From an uncultured Bacilli bacterium (GTDB taxonomy: Bacteria > Bacillota_I > Bacilli_A > RF39 > UBA660), in the NCBI GenBank assembly GCA_934101495.1, contig CAKORG010000020.1, positions 1-20,558 on the forward strand: DNA of 20,558 nucleotides. Reading direction: 5' to 3'. Below the pieces are notes generated by a model. It saw only the letters and a list, made by a program, of their open reading frames with translations, had not been told where the DNA came from and did no database searches. Positions within the stretch are counted from its first letter, which is position 1. Each line of letters opens with the position of its first letter. This document shows positions 15,512 through 20,558 of the stretch, in pieces. The translations under genes were made by a program, and so were the position numbers.

Positions 15512-15593
15512 ACTTTGAAATATGATAAATTATATATATCAAGTAAATTATAATGCCGAGTAATAGCACTATTAAAAAGTCTTTCTTACTCAT
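15510..15593 (-). CDS. 27-residue hydrophobic peptide, candidate type I toxin
   Basis: The peptide starts MSKKDFLIVLLLGIII, continues as a Tyr/Ile-rich single membrane helix and ends HISK. A charged N-terminus, one helix and a short polar tail are typical of Fst/TxpA-like membrane toxins, but I see no specific family signature. The ATG at 15593 has GAGAGG eight bases upstream; an ATG two codons earlier (15599) is too close to it. A nine-codon frame (ATG at 15617) overlaps the start as ATGA and might tune translation. The mRNA would begin near 15661 and give a ~68-base leader with an ATCCA/TGGAT hairpin. The stop lies against the T-run of the opposing RNA's terminator. The gene is too short to be called by most annotation programs. 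Confidence 0.6.
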   Translation of the reverse strand: MSKKDFLIVLLLGIIIYLIYIIYHISK

Positions 15594-15667
15594 TTGCATC
15601 GCCTCTCTTTCGGTTCCATTGAACTTAGAAGAGGTAGCATCCAATCATCTGGATATTCCGTAAGTTA

Positions 15668-15696
15668 ATTATATAATATAAAAACTTTAAAATCAA
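15668..15696 (-). promoter_or_regulatory. Promoter of the small hydrophobic peptide mRNA
   Basis: Minus strand: -35 TTGATT (15691-15696), 17-bp spacer, -10 TATAAT (15668-15673); predicted start near 15661. Confidence 0.68.
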
Positions 15697-15736
15697 GTAA
15701 TTTAAGCCACTTTTATTAATTTTATTATTTCCATTA

Positions 15737-15768
15737 AAAACAAGTATATACATGTATATACTTGTTTT
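15737..15768. repeat. 32-bp perfect palindrome
   Basis: The half-site AAAACAAGTATATACA is followed directly by its reverse complement, with no spacer. It lies between the toxin promoter and the second RNA candidate. It may be a bidirectional terminator (each strand ends in four or five T) or a protein-binding site. Confidence 0.7.
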
Positions 15769-15797
15769 CTATTAGCAATATTTTTATAATTAGACTC

Positions 15798-15826
15798 TTT
15801 ACAAATAAGTGCAAATATGTTACTAT
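15798..15826 (+). promoter_or_regulatory. Possible promoter of a second small RNA
   Basis: -35 TTTACA (15798-15803), 17-bp spacer ending in TGT, -10 TACTAT (15821-15826). It resembles the antitoxin RNA promoter at 15360 in sequence (ACAAATA after the -35 start, ATGTTA before the -10). Confidence 0.5.
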
Positions 15827-15832
15827 AAATAT

Positions 15833-15899
15833 GGCAAACAATATTGAGTGTTAGCCATTGTTTGACTTAATCCAATCGGCTTGATTGGGTGTTATTTTT
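15833..15899 (+). ncRNA. Possible second small RNA
   Basis: Behind the promoter-like site lie two hairpins: TGGCAAACA...TGTTAGCCA (one mismatch, 15832-15858) and CCAATC/GATTGG (15872-15888) with a T-rich tail. There is no open frame of note. The beginning (GGCAAACAAT) is similar to that of the antitoxin RNA (AGCAAAGACAAT), so it may be a diverged copy that lost its toxin. Weak evidence. Confidence 0.3.
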
Positions 15900-15941
15900 A
15901 TACTAAAAGCAGTATGTTTTTACACATACTGCTTTTAGTAT
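15900..15941. terminator. Strong hairpin terminator after thrS
   Basis: ATACTAAAAGCAGTATG and its exact reverse complement form a 17-bp stem with an 8-base loop, directly after the thrS stop. The flanks are AT-rich rather than a clean T run; it probably serves both strands. Confidence 0.7.
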
Positions 15942-15943
15942 TA

Positions 15944-17698
15944 TTATTTTCTATTTACTTTTAAATCATTGATATAGTTCATAAAGTCTTTTTGACTCAT
16001 TGTTGTAGTTTCACTACTTCCAAATAATCTGAAACTTATTTCTTTATTATCTACTTCTTTTTGACCTAATATTAAAGTAATAGGTATTTTTTTAATTTGG
16101 CTTTCTCTCATCTTATATGAAAGTTTTTCTTGTCGATCATCTATTTCTACTCTATAGTCTGCATCAAGTAACATCTTATATATTTCTCTTGCATAATCTA
16201 AATGATATTCATTATTAACAGGAATAACATTTATACCAACTGGGGCAAGCCAAAGTGGTAAAGCTCCTTTTGTTTCTTCAAGAAGCATAGCAATAAATCT
16301 ATCAATTGAACCAAGTATTGCTCTATGTATTACAACTGGTGTTTTCTTTTCACCATTTGCATCTATATAATATAGTTCAAATCTTCTTGGAAGTAGAAAA
16401 TCAAGTTGGATAGTTGAAAGTGCTACTTCATTACCTACTGCTGGTTTAATTAATATATCTAGTTTTGGTCCGTAGAATGCTGCTTCGCCTTTAGCTTCAA
16501 CATAATCTATACCTATATCATTAAGTACTTTTCTAAGTGCTTCTTCAGCATTATTCCACATATCATCATCTTGAAAATATTTTTCTTTATCTTCTGGGTC
16601 TCTTAGTGACAAACGGCATTTATAATCTTTAAAGCCAAAGTCTTTATAAACATCCATGATTAAATCTAAAACACCTTTAAATTCACTTTCAATTTGTTCT
16701 GGCATTGCAAAAATATGTGAATCATTTTGAGTAAAGCATCTAGCTCTTTCAACACCTTTAACAGCACCAGCAGCTTCATATCTAAAGTCGTTAGCTATTT
16801 CAGCAATTCTAACTGGTAAATCTTTATATGAATGTAAGAAATTCTTATACATTACCATGTGATGTGGACAATTCATAGGTCTAAGTACATAAGCTTCATT
16901 ATCCATTTCCATTGCTGGAAACATATCATCTTTATAATGATCCCAATGTCCACTTGTTTTATAAAGTTCTACACTACCTAAATCTGGTGTATGAACATGT
17001 TTATATCCATATTTAATTTCTTTATCAGTTATATAATTTTGTAGTGTTCTCCATAAAGTATAACCATTTGGAAGCCACATAGGTAGTCCTTTTCCAACTA
17101 AATCAGACATCATAAATATTCCTAAGTCTTTACCTATTTTTCTATGATCTCTTTCTTTAGCTTCTTCAAGTTCTTTTAAATGAGCTTCAAGAGCTTCTGG
17201 TGTATCAAAACATACGCCATATATTCTTTGAAGCATATGATTTTTAGCATCATTTTTCCAGTAAGCACCACTAACTTTAAGTAATTTAAAGTTTTTAAGT
17301 TCTTTAACAGTATCTACATGTGGTCCACGACATAGGTCAGTAAAGTCACCTTGAGTATAACATGAAATTACCCCTTCATCTTCATCCATTCTAGATATTA
17401 AATCTACTTTGTATGGATCATCTTTAAACATGTCTAAAGCTTCACTTTTACTTATTTCATGTCTAACTATTCTCTTTCCATCTTTAGCTAGTTTTTTCAT
17501 TTCTTTTTCAATTACTGGTAAATCTTCTTCATTTAAAGTTTTACCACCAAGGTCTATATCATAATAAAAACCTTCTTCAATAACAGGTCCAACCCAAAAC
17601 TTAGCTTCTGGATATAAATGTTTTACAGCTTGTGCCATAAGGTGTGCACATGAATGATTCATGACACTTAATTTTGCATCTTCTTTAATATTTATCAT
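15944..17698 (-). CDS. thrS: Threonyl-tRNA synthetase without TGS domain
   Basis: 584 residues; the usual enzyme is ~640 because it starts with a ~60-residue TGS domain that is absent here. The protein begins directly in the editing (SAD) domain, with H15/H19 (HSCAH) and C123/H127 (CRGPH) present, so threonine/serine proofreading should be intact. The class II core has motif 1 around LPMWLPNGYTLWRTL, motif 2 RIAEIANDFRYE, zinc ligands C277 (MNCPHH), H328 (DSHIF) and H458 (VIHRA), and motif 3 GSIDRF. A normal anticodon-binding domain follows (GINVIPVN onward). The ATG has AAGGAAG upstream. It is controlled by a T-box leader and followed by a strong hairpin. Confidence 0.96.
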   Translation of the reverse strand: MINIKEDAKLSVMNHSCAHLMAQAVKHLYPEAKFWVGPVIEEGFYYDIDLGGKTLNEEDLPVIEKEMKKLAKDGKRIVRHEISKSEALDMFKDDPYKVDLISRMDEDEGVISCYTQGDFTDLCRGPHVDTVKELKNFKLLKVSGAYWKNDAKNHMLQRIYGVCFDTPEALEAHLKELEEAKERDHRKIGKDLGIFMMSDLVGKGLPMWLPNGYTLWRTLQNYITDKEIKYGYKHVHTPDLGSVELYKTSGHWDHYKDDMFPAMEMDNEAYVLRPMNCPHHMVMYKNFLHSYKDLPVRIAEIANDFRYEAAGAVKGVERARCFTQNDSHIFAMPEQIESEFKGVLDLIMDVYKDFGFKDYKCRLSLRDPEDKEKYFQDDDMWNNAEEALRKVLNDIGIDYVEAKGEAAFYGPKLDILIKPAVGNEVALSTIQLDFLLPRRFELYYIDANGEKKTPVVIHRAILGSIDRFIAMLLEETKGALPLWLAPVGINVIPVNNEYHLDYAREIYKMLLDADYRVEIDDRQEKLSYKMRESQIKKIPITLILGQKEVDNKEISFRLFGSSETTTMSQKDFMNYINDLKVNRK

Positions 17699-17725
17699 TT
17701 TTTCTTCCTTCTTTCTTTATAATAT

Positions 17726-17920
17726 AAAAAGGATGGTGTGCAAGGAGTCTTTATAGACGGTACCATCCTTTTATTAACTTATTTTTGATAACGGCTTTTA
17801 ACCGGAGCTTATTAGCCCTCTTAGAAAGTAGTAATTAATAATGTTTCTGTTAGTTTCCACCATCCACTAACTCTCTATAAAGAAAACTATTTATTAATCA
17901 TGTCTTTCTTCATCGATTTC
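17726..17920 (-). promoter_or_regulatory. T-box leader (threonine) of thrS
   Basis: On the minus strand the leader has a long stem I whose 5' side is AGAGAGTTAGTGGATGG and whose 3' side ends ACTACTTTCT. The likely specifier is ACT (17830-17832), a threonine codon followed by a purine. The T-box sequence AAAAGGATGGTACCGTC (17756-17772) contains TGGT, which pairs with the ACCA end of uncharged tRNA-Thr. The competing terminator is AAAAGGATGGT with ACCATCCTTTT plus a T run (17726-17773). Uncharged tRNA-Thr should favour the antiterminator and switch thrS on. Confidence 0.92.
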
Positions 17921-17925
17921 TATCT

Positions 17926-17954
17926 ATATTAACATATATTTATTTATAATACAA
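17926..17954 (-). promoter_or_regulatory. Promoter of the T-box/thrS transcript
   Basis: Minus strand: -35 TTGTAT (17949-17954), 17-bp spacer, extended -10 TGTTAATAT with TAATAT at 17926-17931. Confidence 0.6.
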
Positions 17955-18210
17955 GTTTTATATTCAAAAATTGCTCTTTTGCTGCAATCTTTGTTTTCGG
18001 CAATAGCCGAAAGTTTTAACTCTTCATCATTAGATGTAACATCTACGATGTTTTGTTACTAACTTTTGCTGGCGCCTCTGCCTCGCCTGCACTAACCGCA
18101 GACGCGGCAGCCTTTTGTTCTACCATAATTTACTGCTTCCTTCTTGCCTCTGCTTAATTTTGTCGCGGCTTGCCTAGCACGCGGACGCGCGAAGGCAATG
18201 GCCTAAAGTA
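17955..18210. other. Gene-poor stretch with GC-rich part and a hairpin
   Basis: No standard gene is seen. At 17995-18012 TTTCGGC/GCCGAAA form a perfect 7-bp hairpin. From about 18055 the composition becomes GC-rich in patches (36 of 60 bases G or C at 18061-18120), unlike the rest of the window. This continues into the 3' end of the neighbouring surface-protein gene. On the minus strand 17927-18055 is an open frame of 43 codons without an own start (IVDVTSNDEELKLSAIAENK within it), which looks like coding debris. Confidence 0.5.
18043..18126 (-). CDS. Doubtful 27-codon ORF, Ala/Glu-rich
   Basis: ATG at 18126, TAG at 18043. The peptide begins MVEQKAAASAVSAGEAEA and ends KVSNKTS, with GC-rich codons. 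The nearest ribosome-like site (AAGGA) is 12 bases or more away, too far to be convincing. The frame following it in another register also looks coding, so this could be the start of a gene broken by a frameshift. Transcribed in the same direction as the surface-protein gene ending 85 bases upstream. Confidence 0.25.
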   Translation of the reverse strand: MVEQKAAASAVSAGEAEAPAKVSNKTS

Positions 18211-19788
18211 CTAGTTTATTACGATCGGGTCGTCGGCGCTGCCGCTCCCCGATACATAGGTTATGGCAGATTCAAGATTGAAGGACGGCCTCACTCCAAA
18301 GCTGTTGACCACGTCGTAGTAGTTGCCCACGTAACCACGGCTGAGCACATTGAACGCAGTGTTCGAATCGTCCGCAATACGGGAAATTGTCCATTCGTGT
18401 AGTCCTATATACATCCAATTAACATTTATAATGGCTTCGCCATAATAATCAGAAAGATTAGATGTCCATGCACTCGGGGCTGCTGCGAATCCATAATCAC
18501 TTACATACATTAATCCTATTTTTGCTGTGTATTCTGTTTTATTATCTGTTGTTTTTGTCATTACTGGATGTACTACTTCATTTTGATATGCTGTTTTGGC
18601 TGGTTGTTCTCCTATATTTTCATATGTATTTCCTCCAACTTTCCATGTTGTTGTGGCTATCTTCTGTGTCCATTCTTCTCCTATGTTATTAATGAAATTT
18701 GTATTTAAATTTACTTTATTTAAATTACTTTCACTCCATGTATTCTTTTGTGTTGAGTTATTCCAGTAATATCTATTTATTGTCGTTAATTCTCCTTTAT
18801 ATGAATTACTAGAATATGTGTCTGTACTATAATCTCCCTCTGTTCCTAGCAAATTACTATTTGCATAATCATACTTAATTAGTTTTACTTGGTCTCCAAA
18901 TACTCCGATTATTCTATACAAGTTATCTGTTGGGCATGGACTTGTTGTTGAACCAAAGCATACAAAGTTATTTACACTTTCACTTGCTCCTGCATATCTA
19001 TAACTATTGTCACCTGCTCCATTTGTTAAACTACTATCATGATAGTAGATATTTGTTACTGGGCTTATACTTTTTTTACTTAGTGTTGTTACACAACTTG
19101 CAAGTGTTTCTCCACCACTACAAACATCTGCTACAGTAGATGGAAGTGGTTTTGTCTGTAAATATACATCAATATTCATATTTGCATTTTCATTAATGGA
19201 TTGGTCTGTTGAAAGATTAATGAACGTTAATGTAAATGTCCACGTATGTGTAGTTCCTGTTGTTGATGATGTTGTAGTTATTGGATAATCTGTTTTAACA
19301 TTAAATAAACCAGCTTTATCTGTTACATCAAATCCTGATACTCCTCCAGAGGTTGTATATGTTAGACCATCTACTGATGTAACATTACTTCCTTTTTCAT
19401 CTTTAATCGTTAAAAGCACTTCAGGTGTTTTAGCAGTTGTTGAATATGTATAAGTATTATTTTTAATATAAACTCCGACATAATATGTTGCATCTGCTTT
19501 ATTTGTTTTACTTGATGCTACCAACTTAGCTGTTGGATTAGTTGTACTTGTTAAATTAGTACCACCGGTTTTAAAATTATCAGTTGTAGCTGAAAGAGTT
19601 AAAGCCTTTCCATTATTAAATATAATTGTATCACCACTTGCTGTTACTTCACCTTTATTTGAAGCATCATCACTAATATTTGGACCCAAATAAGAAAAAG
19701 TAAATTTACCAACAAATAATGCTATTACTAGTAATATAAGTACTATTATAATTATTAAAAATATTTTACGTTTATCTATTTTCTCCAT
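18211..19788 (-). CDS. Membrane-anchored surface protein with a GC-rich, DGR-like variable C-terminus
   Basis: 525 residues. A short basic start and a transmembrane helix (~9-31) anchor a long extracellular part. Residues ~45-215 are Thr/Ser-rich beta domains (signature YVGVYIKNNTYTY, WTFTLTFINLS). From ~255 a C-type-lectin/FGE-like domain begins (YRIIGVFGDQVKLIKYD, YYWNNSTQKNTWSESNLN), as in DUF6273-like proteins of gut Firmicutes. It ends EWTISR...AFNV...GVRPSFNL...YVSGSGSADDP, a pattern shared by diversity-generating retroelement targets. The last ~65 codons use GC-rich codons (CGT, GCG, TCG, GTG, GGC) absent from the rest, so this end was exchanged or rewritten recently. The ATG has AGGTG seven bases upstream and an extended -10 promoter. 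Ligand unknown; cell-surface recognition is inference. Confidence 0.75.
   Translation of the reverse strand: MEKIDKRKIFLIIIIVLILLVIALFVGKFTFSYLGPNISDDASNKGEVTASGDTIIFNNGKALTLSATTDNFKTGGTNLTSTTNPTAKLVASSKTNKADATYYVGVYIKNNTYTYSTTAKTPEVLLTIKDEKGSNVTSVDGLTYTTSGGVSGFDVTDKAGLFNVKTDYPITTTSSTTGTTHTWTFTLTFINLSTDQSINENANMNIDVYLQTKPLPSTVADVCSGGETLASCVTTLSKKSISPVTNIYYHDSSLTNGAGDNSYRYAGASESVNNFVCFGSTTSPCPTDNLYRIIGVFGDQVKLIKYDYANSNLLGTEGDYSTDTYSSNSYKGELTTINRYYWNNSTQKNTWSESNLNKVNLNTNFINNIGEEWTQKIATTTWKVGGNTYENIGEQPAKTAYQNEVVHPVMTKTTDNKTEYTAKIGLMYVSDYGFAAAPSAWTSNLSDYYGEAIINVNWMYIGLHEWTISRIADDSNTAFNVLSRGYVGNYYDVVNSFGVRPSFNLESAITYVSGSGSADDPIVIN
18298..18381 (-). other. Candidate variable region (VR) of the surface protein
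   Basis: 28 codons from R (CGT) to F (TTT) just before GVRPSF. At positions that are variable in such proteins the codons are almost all NNY (CTC, AGC, CGT, TAC; GGC, AAC, TAC, TAC, GAC; GTC, AAC, AGC, TTT), while the intervening Val codons are all GTG. This is what AAC/AAT template codons would give after random change of their adenines. No template repeat or reverse transcriptase gene is in the window. Confidence 0.45.
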
Positions 19789-19811
19789 AATATATCACCT
19801 ATTCTTTAATA

Positions 19812-19840
19812 AGTATAACATTTTTTTATGATAATATAAA
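19812..19840 (-). promoter_or_regulatory. Promoter of the surface-protein gene
   Basis: Minus strand: extended -10 TGTTATACT (TATACT at 19812-19817), 17-bp spacer, weak -35 TTTATA (19835-19840). Confidence 0.55.
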
Positions 19841-19848
19841 GATTTTTC

Positions 19849-19877
19849 TTTAATATTTACAAAAAATATGTTATCAT
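19849..19877 (+). promoter_or_regulatory. Possible promoter of the M3-like peptidase gene
   Basis: Plus strand: weak -35 TTTAAT (19849-19854), 17-bp spacer, extended -10 TGTTATCAT (19872-19877). It is divergent from the surface-protein promoter, nine bases away. Confidence 0.4.
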
Positions 19878-19899
19878 AACCACTAAACGAGGGATATCC

Positions 19900-20558
19900 A
19901 TGGAATATAATTGGTATAGAAAAGAGCTTAAAGATAAATACAATTTACTTCAAAAATTATATAGAACTACAAGTAATGAAAAAGAAAAAATCATAATATT
20001 AAATACCATAAGAATGATAGAAATTTGTCTATCTAAAGAAGAAGTACCAAGAGAAATAGATGAACTACTTGAAAAAGATTATATAGAACTATCTAAAACT
20101 AGATTTATATGGCCTTATATAAAGAATATTGCTAAAATAAACAATGATTTTATACCAGACTTTTCTAGTGATAATACTAGTCTCTCTAAAAAAGATATAA
20201 TAGAATTATTACATGATTTTTTCAAAAATGGTACTACAAAAGAAATGTATGAATTATTTTGTAAAATATATAATGAGAACAAAAAGAATATTCATTTTTT
20301 TGAAAATTCACTAACTAATTACATCGGAGAAACAATATACTTAGAATATTTTAAAAAAACATATATCCAAGTATTCAAAAGTTTTTCGTTCGAAGATTTA
20401 AACACATTTGCCCATGAATTTGGTCATGCCGTACAATTTAATACAAATTTTCAAATTAATTACTTTCATGAATTAAATATATATGTTGAAATAATAAGTA
20501 TTTTCTTTGAGCTTATATGTAATGAATATTTTGTAAAAGAAGAATTCAAAAGGCCTGC
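19900..20558 (+). CDS. Compact M3-like zinc metallopeptidase (C-terminus beyond window)
   Basis: 219 residues are visible from an ATG at 19900 with GAGGG six bases upstream; the frame is open to the right edge. The zinc motif is AHEFGHAVQ (HExxH at 172-176), followed 21 residues later by EIISIFFE (E197, E204), which matches the M3 (oligoendopeptidase F-like) pattern in which a downstream Glu is the third zinc ligand. In ordinary M3 enzymes HExxH lies near residue 380 of ~600; here only ~170 residues precede it, so the N-terminal helical lid is much reduced. No signal peptide is seen, so it should be cytoplasmic. Family assignment is fairly sure; the substrate (short peptides) is inferred from the family. 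Confidence 0.75.
   Translation, partial: MEYNWYRKELKDKYNLLQKLYRTTSNEKEKIIILNTIRMIEICLSKEEVPREIDELLEKDYIELSKTRFIWPYIKNIAKINNDFIPDFSSDNTSLSKKDIIELLHDFFKNGTTKEMYELFCKIYNENKKNIHFFENSLTNYIGETIYLEYFKKTYIQVFKSFSFEDLNTFAHEFGHAVQFNTNFQINYFHELNIYVEIISIFFELICNEYFVKEEFKRP

Larger units (their letters stand above)
15425..15659. repeat. Inverted leader repeats shared by toxin and antitoxin RNAs
   Basis: The arms are 15446-15459 (GATTGGATGCTACC) with 15633-15646 (its exact reverse complement), and 15425-15435 (GGAACATCCAG) with 15649-15659 (10 of 11 bases). As a result both convergent RNAs carry GGAAYATCCAG...GATTGGATGCTACC near their 5' ends. GTAGCATC additionally occurs as a direct repeat at 15471-15478 and 15634-15641. 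Confidence 0.85.

Noticed and set aside
15571..15617. Nine-codon frame before the hydrophobic peptide as a separate gene
   Set aside because: It has no ribosome site; at most it affects translation of the peptide.
18462..19139. Plus-strand ORFs rich in Leu and His opposite the surface-protein gene
   Set aside because: No ribosome sites, and the compositions are those of antisense frames of a Thr/Ser/Asn-rich gene.
1..20558. Mycoplasma-type code (TGA as Trp)
   Set aside because: Trp residues are coded by TGG and TGA ends engB and the small gene at 12213 where stops are expected.
17955..20558. A complete diversity-generating retroelement
   Set aside because: No reverse transcriptase, accessory gene or template copy is in the window; only a target-like end is seen.

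Overview
The window reads as a very AT-rich, low-GC Gram-positive chromosome of the uncultured gut Bacilli/Mollicutes-like kind (RF39 or similar Firmicutes). This is an inference from base composition, Shine-Dalgarno sites of AGGAGG/AGGTG type, sigma-A-like promoters with 17-bp spacers, a T-box leader on a threonyl-tRNA synthetase gene, a LytR-CpsA-Psr protein and many single-pass membrane-anchored proteins. Trp is encoded by TGG and TGA is used as a stop, so the standard bacterial code fits. Almost all genes lie on the minus strand.

Layout from left to right. 1-2945: a two-gene unit coding a membrane-anchored, repeat-built coiled-coil protein (cut by the window edge) and a membrane-anchored PrsA/parvulin-like protein. 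2947-7988: a four-gene operon with its own promoter and terminator. It codes an unknown protein, a membrane-tethered McrB-type AAA+ ATPase broken by one in-frame TAA, a DUF2357-like partner and a membrane protein with thrombospondin-3-like calcium-binding repeats. 8055-9303: a tandem pair of DUF1016/YhcG genes, one of which has lost its nuclease domain by internal deletion. 9434-11827: engB, a pilin-like gene and der in one operon. 11860-14664: a small conserved protein, an LCP-family protein and a solitary AbiEii-type nucleotidyltransferase. 14667-15308: a cysteine-cluster protein. 15360-15696: a compact, previously unannotated convergent RNA pair with the architecture of a type I toxin-antitoxin locus, including a 27-codon hydrophobic peptide. 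15798-15941: a second possible small RNA and a strong hairpin terminator. 15944-17954: thrS, lacking the TGS domain, under a T-box. 17955-18210: a GC-rich stretch with coding debris. 18211-19788: a membrane-anchored surface protein whose last ~65 codons are GC-rich and look like a DGR-type variable region. 19900 to the end: the start of a compact M3-like metallopeptidase on the plus strand.

The most interesting items are: (i) the GC-rich C-terminal cassette with nearly all NNY codons at its variable positions, as expected if AAC/AAT codons were adenine-mutagenised, with no reverse transcriptase in the window; (ii) the type I toxin-antitoxin-like locus hidden in the 15.3-15.7 kb gap; (iii) the membrane AAA+/DUF2357/calcium-repeat operon and its nonsense codon; (iv) two inverted repeats at the same place in the two DUF1016 copies, with compensatory base changes that keep them palindromic.
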